Origin: Methylobacter sp.
GTDB lineage: Bacteria > Pseudomonadota > Gammaproteobacteria > Methylococcales > Methylomonadaceae
Assembly: GCF_004322395.1 (NCBI RefSeq)
Contig: NZ_SCTW01000154.1
Span: 21,225-85,224, forward strand
Reading direction: 5' to 3'
DNA length: 64,000 bases
Below are positions 56,502-64,000 of the stretch, in pieces (positions within the stretch are counted from its first letter, which is position 1; each line of letters opens with the position of its first letter). The position numbers and the translations under genes were made by a program. The notes beneath the pieces were generated by a model, which ran no database searches, was not told where the DNA came from, and worked only from the letters and a program-made list of their open reading frames with translations.

Positions 56502-58235
56502 TTAGTTTTTCCCATCCACCAACAGATACATCAAAATCAGGTTTGTAAACAGCAGTATTATTGACAGGCCTTTCCAGAATAATAATGGGTTGCGCTCTAT
56601 TAAAGGTATGGCTTCTTCAGCGCTCAAAAACCTGGGGTTGGGCGTGGACAGGTCGTACAGAAATTCCGATAAGTCGTCATAACGAAACTGCGGAGTTATC
56701 GAGGTGGCTTTTTTTAATGCGCCGTCAATCCAGATTGGCACCATCGTATTGTGATGAAAACTGCGCACATAATGGAGCTTCGCCAGATTCATTTTGTTGG
56801 GTTTTTCCGGCATATTTTGGCCGAAGGGCAGGGCGCTGTTAAGCATCTCATAAGCGATCACGCCCAGTGAAAACAGGTCGGATTGTACCGTGCCGCGCTG
56901 CCCCAGATGATATTCAGGCGCGGTGTAATTCAACGTGCCGAGTATATTGTCCGTCCTATGTTCCAGCGGGGTAATTTCTGCGATACCGGCGATTTTAACC
57001 GAGCCGAAATCGATGATTTTAACGACGCCGTTTTTATCGATCATGATGTTTTCAGGTTTTAAATCCTGATGCAGCATTTCCATGCGATGAAAAGCACGCA
57101 GTCCTTTGGCAATCTGTTCAACTATTTTTCTGGCTTGTTTAATTTCAGGTTGGGGATTATCGGTCATCCATTGCCGGAGCGTCGGGCCTTCGAGAAATTC
57201 GGTGACGTAATAAATACAGCTTTTTTCCCGATTGGGGTTGAGAATTTTCAGCACATTTTCGTGGTGAATTCGTTTTCCGGCCCATTCTTCATGCAGAAAA
57301 TGTTCTATGTAATAAGTATCGTCGTCATAAAGCACGGACGGCGTTTTCAATATAACCTGGGTATCGGTTCTGGTATCGAATGCCCGATAAATTTGGGTGC
57401 GTTTGCTGGCATGCAATTCCGCTTCAATCCGGTAGCCGTCAATCACCATGCCGGGCTCCAACGGCGGCGGAAAGGGCAGGTTGGTGTAGCGGCGAATAAC
57501 CTCGTCTTCATCGGCTTCGGGTAAGTCATCGACTCTGACCAGTTGACAAGTTAAATTGTCATCGCTGTGGTTGTCTTTAGCCTGTTGAGCGATTGTTTCC
57601 GCAATCAGGGTTAGGTTTGCACCATTTTGGACAAGCTTTTTCAGGGCTTTTTCATCAATAAAATCATGCACTCCGTCAGTCGTCATTAAAAACAGATCCC
57701 CCTTTTCTAAAGGAAGCGACTGGTAATCGACTTCCAGATGCTGTTCTATGCCCATTGCCCGGTTAAGATAATTTTTTTCTTTAATCCAGACGCGGTGGTC
57801 GCGGGTTATTTGTTCAAAATTACCTTGCCGTAAACGATAAATGCGTGAATCGCCGACATGGAAAATATGCGCGGTAGTCGATTTCAGGATAATAATGCTG
57901 AGCGTGCTGACCATGCCCTTGGTCGATTCATAGCGGCTTTGTCCCTGACTGAATAACCAGGAATTGGTGGCGGAAAGGATTTTTTGTCCGGCATGTTTGA
58001 CGGACCACGAGTCGGGAGTGCTGTAATAATCGCTTAAAAAGCCGACGACGCAGCAGTGGCTGGCCTGCTTTCCAGAGTCACTGCCGCTCATGCCGTCGGC
58101 AATCGCAACGGCTATGCCTTTGTGGGCCAGTTGCGAACCTTCCGGTATTAACGAACCGAAAAAATCTTCATTATCCGGTTTTATCCCTTTGTCGCTGGCA
58201 TAGCCGATGCTGATTTTGAGTGTTGGTTTTGGCAT
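56502..58235 (-). CDS. PP2C phosphatase-Ser/Thr kinase fusion, membrane-anchored
   Basis: A 577-aa protein joining a PP2C-type phosphatase (residues 1-245) and a eukaryotic-like kinase (about 265-545), with one membrane helix at the C-terminus (about 550-572). PP2C metal ligands are visible in PDNEDFF (Asp21, Glu23), ADGMSGSDSG (Asp47), TTDGVHD (Asp187) and SDDNLT (Asp225/226). The kinase has Lys297, HQDLKPENIM (Asp391) and DFGSVKI (Asp409). Its glycine loop is degenerate (ELHASKRTQIYRAF instead of GxGxxG). Pseudomonas also has such a kinase beside its nitrate transport and reduction genes, so it may tune nitrate uptake by phosphorylation. It is 116 bp after narK on the same strand. Confidence 0.9.
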   Translation of the reverse strand: MPKPTLKISIGYASDKGIKPDNEDFFGSLIPEGSQLAHKGIAVAIADGMSGSDSGKQASHCCVVGFLSDYYSTPDSWSVKHAGQKILSATNSWLFSQGQSRYESTKGMVSTLSIIILKSTTAHIFHVGDSRIYRLRQGNFEQITRDHRVWIKEKNYLNRAMGIEQHLEVDYQSLPLEKGDLFLMTTDGVHDFIDEKALKKLVQNGANLTLIAETIAQQAKDNHSDDNLTCQLVRVDDLPEADEDEVIRRYTNLPFPPPLEPGMVIDGYRIEAELHASKRTQIYRAFDTRTDTQVILKTPSVLYDDDTYYIEHFLHEEWAGKRIHHENVLKILNPNREKSCIYYVTEFLEGPTLRQWMTDNPQPEIKQARKIVEQIAKGLRAFHRMEMLHQDLKPENIMIDKNGVVKIIDFGSVKIAGIAEITPLEHRTDNILGTLNYTAPEYHLGQRGTVQSDLFSLGVIAYEMLNSALPFGQNMPEKPNKMNLAKLHYVRSFHHNTMVPIWIDGALKKATSITPQFRYDDLSEFLYDLSTPNPRFLSAEEAIPLIERNPLLFWKGLSIILLFTNLILMYLLVDGKN

Positions 58236-58239
58236 GGTT

Positions 58240-58347
58240 TTATTAAGGCTAAAGGCTAAGGGCTAAAGGCTAAAGGACGCTACGATTAAAAAACTCGTGC
58301 TCAGTTTTAATAGGGCTTTTTTCGCCCTTCGCCTTTTGCCTTTCGTC
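58240..58347. repeat. Palindromic repeat, AAAGGCTAAGGGC family (second copy)
   Basis: Arms AAGGCTAAAGGCTAAGGGCT and CGCCCTTCGCCTTTTGCCTTT face each other between narK and the kinase gene. The other copy is at 15101-15180. It may cause partial termination after narK. Confidence 0.7.
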
Positions 58348-58351
58348 TGTT

Positions 58352-59830
58352 TTAATTCAACTCAATCATTTCCACGGTTCCATCTTCCTGAACTTCGGCC
58401 ATATGTCCTTTAGGCTCATCGATAAACTGCACCGCAATCAACACCGATAACGCCACCGCCGCAATGATCACAAAAAACACAGCCGGTGTAACAAACGATA
58501 ATATGGTCAAAAACAATACGCCGCCGACATTGCCGTAAGCGCCGACCATGCCTGCGATCTGTCCGGTCATGCGCCGCTTGATCAACGGAACGATTGCATA
58601 AACAGCGCCGCAGCCGCCCGATACAAAGCAAGAGCAAGCCATGGTTATCAATACCGCCAACGCAATAGGCCATTCCGAATTAATCAGCGACATGCAGAAA
58701 TAACCCAACGACAAGCCCAAAACGAAAATACTTAAAGACAATTTACGCCCGAATTTGTCACTAATCCAGCCGCCTGCGGGCCTTGCAACCAAGTTAATAA
58801 AAGCAAAGCTACCGCCGAGTAAACCCGCTTCGACCATCGTAACGCCATGCGATTCATGAAACGTATCGAAGAAAAACAGCGGCAGCATCGAAACCACGGC
58901 TAACTCCGAGCCGAAGGTAATGAAATACGCCAGATCCAGAATCGCAACCTGTTTGAATTTGTATTTATGTATTTCATCGATCGGGTGTTGCAGATGCTCT
59001 TCATTAACGTGGATGATTTTATACACGTTGTAAATAAATAAAGCCCAAATGCCGGTATAGATACAGATGGCGGCGGCGTTCGACAACAGATTGGCGCCGG
59101 TCGGCGATAATTTCCAGGTTAACAGGCTCAAGGTCGCGTACAACGGAACGCTCATCAGAATATAGAAAAACAAATCCCAAATACTGGTGACTTCCATCGC
59201 CCCGGCTTTTTTAGGCTTAAAGTAAGTCGAGCCCTTGGGCGTGTCGGAAACACTGAAGAAATAGATGATCGAATAAATCAGAGAAATAGCGCCGGTCGTT
59301 GCAATCGCATAACGCCAGCCTTCATCGCCGCCAAAGATCAAAGCCAGAGCAGGCAAAGCCCCGGCTGCCGCAGCTGAACCGAAGTTTCCCCAGCCGCCGT
59401 AAATACCTTCGGCAATGCCCACTTGCTTGGCCGGAAACCATTCGCCGACCATCCGTATGCCGATCACAAAACCGGCGCCAATAAAGCCCAATAAGAAGCG
59501 GGCCAGGGCCAATTGTTCAAAACTGGTCGCAAAAGCGAACATAAAACAGGGAATGCTGCCTGCCGCCAACAGTGTTGAATAAGTGCGTTTAGGGCCGAAT
59601 TTATCGACCAAAATACCGATCACGATTCGGGCCGGGATGGTCAAAGCGACGTTCAAGATCAAGATGGTTTTTATCTCCGAGTTGTCCATGCCCAATGTTT
59701 TAGCAATCACCATCATTAATGGTGCATGGTTAAACCACACCACAAAGCTGATGAAAAAAGCCATCCAGGTCATGTGGAGAATTTTGGTTTTTCCCGAGAA
59801 GGAGAGCAGATTAAGGCGTTGAGCTGACAT
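58352..59830 (-). CDS. narK: Nitrate/nitrite MFS transporter (NarK/NasA type)
   Basis: A 492-aa major-facilitator carrier in the inner membrane with about 12 helices. Nitrate-family signatures are GFIGAGFVIGIRMVGEWF (substrate Arg126) and GIAEGIYGGWGNFGSA (about 138-153), with ARPAGGWISDKFGRK in the second half. An extended loop with EEHLQHPIDEIHKYK lies between the halves. AGGAAATC precedes the ATG. A sigma-54 promoter and three NtrC-like boxes upstream mark it as an assimilatory uptake gene rather than a respiratory one. Confidence 0.93.
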   Translation of the reverse strand: MSAQRLNLLSFSGKTKILHMTWMAFFISFVVWFNHAPLMMVIAKTLGMDNSEIKTILILNVALTIPARIVIGILVDKFGPKRTYSTLLAAGSIPCFMFAFATSFEQLALARFLLGFIGAGFVIGIRMVGEWFPAKQVGIAEGIYGGWGNFGSAAAAGALPALALIFGGDEGWRYAIATTGAISLIYSIIYFFSVSDTPKGSTYFKPKKAGAMEVTSIWDLFFYILMSVPLYATLSLLTWKLSPTGANLLSNAAAICIYTGIWALFIYNVYKIIHVNEEHLQHPIDEIHKYKFKQVAILDLAYFITFGSELAVVSMLPLFFFDTFHESHGVTMVEAGLLGGSFAFINLVARPAGGWISDKFGRKLSLSIFVLGLSLGYFCMSLINSEWPIALAVLITMACSCFVSGGCGAVYAIVPLIKRRMTGQIAGMVGAYGNVGGVLFLTILSFVTPAVFFVIIAAVALSVLIAVQFIDEPKGHMAEVQEDGTVEMIELN

Positions 59831-59870
59831 GATTGATTTCCTGTTACTAAGGTTAGTAAGCTAGGAAAAA

Positions 59871-59885
59871 GCATGTTATGTGCCA
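59871..59885 (-). promoter_or_regulatory. Sigma-54 promoter for narK
   Basis: Read on the minus strand, TGGCACATAACATGCTT carries a perfect -24 TGGCAC and a -12 GC ten bases later (consensus TTGC, here ATGC). Transcription would begin near 59859, about 30 bp before the narK ATG. Confidence 0.7.
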
Positions 59886-59909
59886 GACTTGTGACGGCGG
59901 CTGTAATAC

Positions 59910-60008
59910 TGAGCTATTGTGGTGCGGGGAGGTACGGGATTGGAATGGGAAGGTAAATTTCAGCTGATATGCGCACCATAATAATGCTTGATGCGTTGTT
60001 ATGGTGCG
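59910..60008. promoter_or_regulatory. Three NtrC-type binding sites ahead of narK
   Basis: TGAGCTATTGTGGTGCG (59910-59926), CGCACCATAATAATGCT (59972-59988) and TGCGTTGTTATGGTGCG (59992-60008) share the GCACCAT half-site and AT-rich spacer of the two sites at 51001-51059. They lie 50-150 bp upstream of the predicted sigma-54 start. The rest of the 509-bp gap to 60339 shows nothing else I can name. Confidence 0.65.
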
Positions 60009-60339
60009 GCGTTGCGGCCGGATAGTTAAATCAGAATACGAGCTATAGTGTTTTACGCATATTATAGAGGATTGGGATTTTAAGCATTAGTTCAGGATTG
60101 ATCTGGCAAGTAAAATTGGATTGAACTACTATTTACGACTCGTTGCTGTCGATCGCTCAATCTAATTGAATGGCTGCAATTTGATCTTTACTGGCCACTG
60201 TTACTTCGTGTCGTTGATATACGGATAGGAAAAAATAAATGCAGATCAATATGTTAGTTCATAGAAGTGAATTTAACGGTAGATATATGGTTAACAATCT
60301 AATTCCTTGTTATGCGCTTTCAGAGTTTAAAAACCATCT

Positions 60340-61215
60340 ATGATTTTAAGTAAGAGAGCACTGGAAAAATTAAGGGATTTGATAAACGAAGAAACGGAAT
60401 ATCGTTCAGGCCCAAAGCTTGTTCAATTCTTTAACAAGTTAGGATTTACTGATTCTTATGGGCAGGGATTTCCCTCTCGTTGGTTATACACAGATTCAAG
60501 ACTAGAACAAATTAATGGAACACCAAATTTAGATAAGTGCATCACGGAAGTATTTGCTCCGATAAACTTCGTTGGGCGCATTCACGGACTCGATCAGTGT
60601 ATTCAAGATTTCAATCAATTTTTAGCATTTGATAAATGGAAGCTTGTTAGAAAAGAAGCAGATATTTTGTTTCAACGTCTGGAAAAAGTAGAAATAGCTA
60701 CTGAAATTGAAAAAGATACAGACACAGAAAATGAGTTTCTTATGCGTGAATTCAGTAACGTAAATGTTCAAAGTCTTGGCTTAGAGGGTGCAGTAACAGA
60801 TGTGCTTCAGTTTAGGATAAAAGAAATTGAAAAGTGTTTTTCGTCTGAATCACCGTTGGCAGTAATTCTGCTAGCAGGTAGCACTTTGGAAGGCATACTT
60901 TTAGGGTTGGCAACAAAGCATCCAAAAACATTTAACACAGCCAAATCATCACCAAAAGATGGAGCCGGGAAAGTTAAGCCTTTTCACGAATGGAATTTAG
61001 CGGGATTCATTGACGTAGCTAAGGACTTAGGTCTTATTCAACATGATACGCATAAATTTAGCCACTCACTTAGAGACTTTAGAAATTATATTCACCCTTT
61101 TGAACAACTGAGTTCGGGGTTTAGCCCAAGAGTGCACACGGCTAAAATCTGCTTACAAGTGCTTAAAGCGGCAATCTATGAAATTAATGAAAATATTGTG
61201 AAATATCAGGCATAA
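60340..61215 (+). CDS. Integron-cassette gene with HEPN-like C-terminal domain
   Basis: A 291-aa soluble protein in DNA clearly richer in A+T than its surroundings. The N-terminal half (to about 140) is unfamiliar. The C-terminal half (about 155-285) contains SPLAVILLAGSTLEGILLGLA and LRDFRNYIHPFE. The latter, with Arg245, Arg248, Asn249 and His252, has the form of the HEPN RNase motif seen in abortive-infection and toxin proteins, so a defence role is possible but not shown. It is framed by GTTATGC at 60308-60314 and an attC site overlapping its stop codon, i.e. it is a mobile gene cassette. No good ribosome site is visible. Confidence 0.75.
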   Translation: MILSKRALEKLRDLINEETEYRSGPKLVQFFNKLGFTDSYGQGFPSRWLYTDSRLEQINGTPNLDKCITEVFAPINFVGRIHGLDQCIQDFNQFLAFDKWKLVRKEADILFQRLEKVEIATEIEKDTDTENEFLMREFSNVNVQSLGLEGAVTDVLQFRIKEIEKCFSSESPLAVILLAGSTLEGILLGLATKHPKTFNTAKSSPKDGAGKVKPFHEWNLAGFIDVAKDLGLIQHDTHKFSHSLRDFRNYIHPFEQLSSGFSPRVHTAKICLQVLKAAIYEINENIVKYQA

Positions 61216-61298
61216 CATTGCGCTCAACCGGAGCGCGGTTACAATGCGGTTTTATTTTTCAGCTTCCCGTGCCGCGCCCGGTTAGCTTTACGTTAGGC
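61210..61298. other. attC recombination site of an integron cassette
   Basis: About 89 bp bounded by GCATAAC (61210-61216) and GTTAGGC (61292-61298). Inner arms GCTCAACCGGAGCGC and GCGCCCGGTTAGC pair with an unpaired base, as in folded attC sites. GCATAAC is the exact complement of GTTATGC at 60308-60314, the relation expected between a cassette's start and its own attC. No integrase gene is in the window. Confidence 0.85.
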
Positions 61299-61329
61299 AT
61301 CCTCTTCCATTTGCCGTTTGGAGCAAAAT

Positions 61330-61702
61330 ATGAAGTTTAAGCAAACTCAAATAGCTGCCAAGACCATTAGCTTGGTAGCAGCATTTCTTGTTATTCCGTC
61401 TTTTAGCTCAGCATCAGATAAGGTTGTTAAGTGTGCGGTTGAAAGCAATAATCTACCAGCATTTCATGGGGATTGTTTTTTCATTAGAGAAAGGCGGATC
61501 GTTTTCGCTTCGTAACGCAGATAAATCAAAGACAATACTCGAAGGCATAACTGATGTTAGTGTTTATATTATCGAGAAGGATATTGCGGATGTCCGGGGG
61601 GTAACGACCGACGGCATAAATTCAAGATGGGGAGAAGCGAAACGCTCGACTAAGGACAAAGCTTGCTGGATTGGTAGTGACTTCAAGATTTGTGCTTGGT
61701 AA
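61330..61702 (+). pseudogene. Frameshifted secreted-protein gene
   Basis: The start region gives a Sec leader (MKFKQTQIAAKTISLVAAFL...SSAS) and CAVESNNLPAFHGDCFF. The frame then shifts by one at a run of six T near 61478 and continues as SLEKGGSFSLRN, GITDVSVYIIEKDIADVRG and GINSRWGEAKR, ending WIGSDFKICAW. Removing one T restores a protein of about 123 aa with four Cys. I recall this as a common unnamed cassette-type secreted protein. It starts 32 bp after the attC end, so it would be the next cassette; sequencing error in the T run is possible. Confidence 0.75.
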
Positions 61703-62179
61703 CGCGGCAAGATATGCTGACTTACCATAGTCGGATACAGGCCGCGACTTAGGTGATTCTATAACGAAAAAATGAGCCTAGCATGGCGATGCAGCGGAAA
61801 ACACCTTATGTGCTTCTTTTTTCTGTTTCGGCGGTGATTTAAACGCGATAAGGTGCAATTCATAGGGCGCAATAGGCGCTAGCCGTATTGCGCCGCATGT
61901 TGGCCTTTAACCATTCGGCGCATTACGCTGACGCTAATGCGCCCTATGTGCTGGAGCATAGGAACGATAAGCGATAAAAATTCGATGGCTGGTATAGGCA
62001 ACTCTACTAATTGTATAAATCATTAGCCGCCCCTATCCTGTAATTGCTTTATATATACCAATAAATTATTGGGTTGAACGGGTTTGGTATGCAGTTAGCA
62101 ACAGCTTAAGCTTCCATGCTTTTGCCGTCTGGTTTCTTTTTATAAAGATCATCACCTACACTTTAAGGAAAATAAAATC
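61703..62179. repeat. Gene-free gap with a GGGCGCAATA palindrome
   Basis: CATAGGGCGCAATAGGCGCT (61861) faces GACGCTAATGCGCCCTATG (ending 61949). A related element lies at 62771-62858. CACCTTAT/ATAAGGTG near 61809-61855 is a further 8-bp inverted pair. I found no second attC that satisfies the pairing rules; GCCTAGC at about 61771 is one base off the expected GCCTAAC. Confidence 0.65.
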
Positions 62180-62527
62180 ATGAGAAAATCAATATTTGCA
62201 TTTTCCGGTTTATTGCTATTAATAGGTACATTTCTAAGTACAGCAGTTTTCGCCGAAGAGCATGCTGACGCGGCAATCGAGCACACCAGTGCCGCCATAG
62301 CGCAAGGCAAGGCAGGCAAAGCGCCTGCATTGGTAGTACATGCAGAAAAAGCGCTGGAACACGCAAAAATGGCCGAAAATGTAGCAAAGGGGCATTTAAA
62401 ATCTGAAATGAAATCCGCCGTGGATGAGCTGGAAAAAGCCATTAGTGCGGGCAATGCAGATGATGCCAAATTAGCTGTTATTTCCCTCGACAAGGCTTTG
62501 GGCTTTCTTCAGGCCGGAAACAAATAG
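62180..62527 (+). CDS. smbP: SmbP-like small metal-binding protein, periplasmic
   Basis: A 115-aa exported protein resembling SmbP of Nitrosomonas europaea, a small periplasmic protein that binds Cu and other divalent metals. The leader ends at TAVFA before EEHADAAIEH. The mature 90 residues are helical heptad-like repeats with His spaced along one face: EEHADAAIEHTSAAIAQG, VVHAEKALEHAKMAE, then KGHLKSEM and a His-poor last repeat. AAGGAAAATAAAATC precedes the ATG. Its role may be metal buffering at the cell surface. It is a single gene between repeat-rich gaps. Confidence 0.85.
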   Translation: MRKSIFAFSGLLLLIGTFLSTAVFAEEHADAAIEHTSAAIAQGKAGKAPALVVHAEKALEHAKMAENVAKGHLKSEMKSAVDELEKAISAGNADDAKLAVISLDKALGFLQAGNK

Positions 62528-62896
62528 CATCAATATCTTGGGAAAGGTTTTGCCAACATTTCTGCAGGCGAAGCTTTGGACAAGTCTGTACATGCAAAGT
62601 TGGGTTAGGCAGAGCAACCGAAGCCCAACACGTTAGCCATTCAGTTGCAGAAATTTCCCATTGTTGGGCTTCATTGCATTGAGTCCAAACTACATGTCAT
62701 CAAAAATATATTACGATGGCAAACTTGCCGTCCGCTCTGGGCGGTTAGCGGCAATTCGAAAAGCCGCAATCATAGGGCGTCAATAGCGTAGCGTGTTGCG
62801 CCGCATGATTAGCTGCCCATCCGAGTGTTCAGGTAAGGGCGCATTTGCATGCGCCCATTGAACTTGCTTCTTTTTTCTCTTTGCAAGTCACCGGTC
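62528..62896. repeat. Gene-free gap with two palindromic repeats
   Basis: AAGCCCAACA (62621) and TGTTGGGCTT (62662) form a perfect 10-bp stem within a GTTGGGTTAGGC-type element. CATAGGGCGTCAATAGCGTA (62771) to GCATTTGCATGCGCCCA (ending about 62857) is a cousin of the repeat at 61861. No gene. Confidence 0.65.
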
Positions 62897-64000
62897 TTAG
62901 AAAGTTATATTTCCCTGTAACCAAATTTTTTGGGTATCTGTGTTAACAAAGGTATCAGCCGCATTGTAATCGTCGGCAGCGTAATAAGCGTATTTCGCTA
63001 ATATCGAATAATGCTTGCCGAATTTTTTAAGTGCCGAAAGATCCCACTCATCGCCATACTTAATTTGCCCGGTATCATCGGTAAAATTATGGTAAGTGCC
63101 GGTTAAGATCACGTCACCGCGGTCAAAAGTGCCGATCATCGTCGCGAATACATCGCGAATACCGTTTTTAGGCGTTACCAGGAATAAGTCCGCCCAGCCT
63201 TGGAACGCATGGTTGGTGCCCAACGGCGTATCGAAGGTCTTATTGGTGCCTTTACCGTCAAGCTGCTCTACAGCGCCTTGAAAGGTCAGGTTATAGGCCG
63301 TTAAACCGCCCATCAGGTTAAGACGATCTACTGAATACTTGGTCGGACCGTGGCCGTAATCTTCCTGATGGCTCCACTCGGCGGTATAAACCACGCCGTA
63401 ATTATCGCTTAGCTTGTAAGTGTCTCCCGGCTTTTGAAAATTGGTCATACGCAAACCGTAGGTTTGGCTCGATTTTTCGTAATTTTCCCTTTCGGTATAA
63501 TCCAACCAGTAGCCGTAACCGACTACATTGCCGTAATCGCCGACTTTGTAATTGACGTTCAGAATCGGAGCTTCGATATGCTCATTCGTGGCGGTAAATG
63601 TTTGTACGTTACCGATATAGCCGGCATTGACGGTCAGGCCGAAAAGCTGCTGGTTGTTGTGGGTGATCAGTACCGAATCGAAAGTGGTTTCCATCTGCCG
63701 CCAGCCGACGTTGCCGATAAAACGGTCGTCATCCAGTTTGATGCGTTGCCGACCGCCTTTAATAGTCGTATCGGGGATACCGGTATAGCTGATCCATAAC
63801 TGGTTGAGTTCGCTTTTTTCTGGATCGGCAACTGTTGAGTAACCGGCATTGCCGTTGCGCAGACTGTTGTACTCATCCACCATCGCAAGGTTGCCTTCGT
63901 ATTCGGCGTAACCTTGAATGCCATGAAAAGTCGGCGATAGTAAACCCGCACGTAAACGACTGGTGAAGGCATTGGCAGTATGCGGAAATTGACCCCTGAA
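62897..64000 (-). CDS. Outer-membrane porin, alginate-export type (N-terminus beyond the window)
   Basis: The last 367 residues of a beta-barrel porin. The frame stays open to base 64000, where it reads FRGQFPHTANAFTSRLRAGL, so the true start and signal peptide lie outside; an internal Met at 63883 is not the start. Typical features are alternating aromatic strands, GGRQRIKLDDDRFIGNVGWRQMETTFD near the middle, and a C-terminal strand ending in IWLQGNITF with terminal Phe, as in outer-membrane barrels. The best match by pattern is the alginate-export/AlgE-like or DcaP-like porin group; the substrate is unknown. Confidence 0.85.
   Translation of the reverse strand, partial: FRGQFPHTANAFTSRLRAGLLSPTFHGIQGYAEYEGNLAMVDEYNSLRNGNAGYSTVADPEKSELNQLWISYTGIPDTTIKGGRQRIKLDDDRFIGNVGWRQMETTFDSVLITHNNQQLFGLTVNAGYIGNVQTFTATNEHIEAPILNVNYKVGDYGNVVGYGYWLDYTERENYEKSSQTYGLRMTNFQKPGDTYKLSDNYGVVYTAEWSHQEDYGHGPTKYSVDRLNLMGGLTAYNLTFQGAVEQLDGKGTNKTFDTPLGTNHAFQGWADLFLVTPKNGIRDVFATMIGTFDRGDVILTGTYHNFTDDTGQIKYGDEWDLSALKKFGKHYSILAKYAYYAADDYNAADTFVNTDTQKIWLQGNITF

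Noticed and set aside
61766..61860. A second attC site after the frameshifted gene
   Set aside because: GCCTAGC is one base off the expected GCCTAAC, and no matching GTTRRRY end or paired inner arms follow; CACCTTAT/ATAAGGTG is an unrelated stem.

Overview
The window looks like a chromosomal segment of a free-living gammaproteobacterium. The gene content (assimilatory nitrate genes with NtrBC, an SmbP-like protein, a yfa/mag macroglobulin operon, MofA-type multicopper oxidase, many short palindromic repeats) and moderate GC suggest a Methylococcales-type (methanotroph-like) organism. That placement is inference; no methane-oxidation or rRNA gene lies in the window.

Layout. 0-0.9 kb: ubiA (ubiquinone synthesis). 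1-12.1 kb: a yfaA-yfaT-yfaS-yfaQ-yfaP macroglobulin operon, bracketed by two YfaP paralogues, with a GIY-YIG gene and REP-type palindromes inserted between yfaS and yfaQ. 12.4-15.1 kb: a tight four-gene operon (acidic small protein, P-loop ATPase, MetA-like acyltransferase, guanine deaminase). 15.2-18.5 kb: a secreted unknown, purM and a HerA/YjgR-type ATPase. 18.6-21.3 kb: a hemerythrin-PAS-GGDEF-EAL protein. 21.6-24 kb: a FUN14-like protein and an arsR-arsC-acr3 arsenic operon.

24.1-48.3 kb: the most unusual part. It is an island of four multicopper oxidases: one very large MofA-type, one CotA/laccase-type, and two paralogues of a third type. With them are a SCO-cytochrome c fusion, a NarL-type response regulator and three secreted proteins built on a shared N-terminal domain that I do not recognise, two of them carrying cadherin/Ig-like repeats. 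The two minus-strand operons (763 aa protein > MCO > SCO-cyt c; decayed 763-like copy > MCO > 449 aa > 810 aa) arose by duplication, because even about 370 bp of upstream DNA is shared. A ~140-bp direct repeat borders the island on both sides, and a decayed 3' end of a second MofA-type gene lies behind the laccase gene. A common short dyad motif precedes mofA and both minus-strand operons. The set reads as an extracellular or cell-surface metal-oxidising system (Mn, Fe or Cu) with its own matrix proteins; the substrate cannot be read from sequence.

48.3-59.9 kb: nitrogen assimilation, with ntrC-ntrB divergent from a NirB/NasC-like flavoprotein and nasA, then a small secreted helical protein, a fused PP2C phosphatase/Ser-Thr kinase, and a NarK-type nitrate transporter. 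Both the flavoprotein and the narK promoters carry a sigma-54 -24/-12 element with NtrC-like boxes upstream, so the nitrate genes are probably switched on by the adjacent NtrBC.

60-64 kb: an AT-rich gene cassette with a well-formed attC site (no integrase in the window), a frameshifted secreted-protein gene, an SmbP-like metal-binding protein and the C-terminal part of an outer-membrane porin cut by the window end. Short palindromic repeats of at least six families fill most intergenic gaps. I saw no tRNA, rRNA, CRISPR array or transposase.
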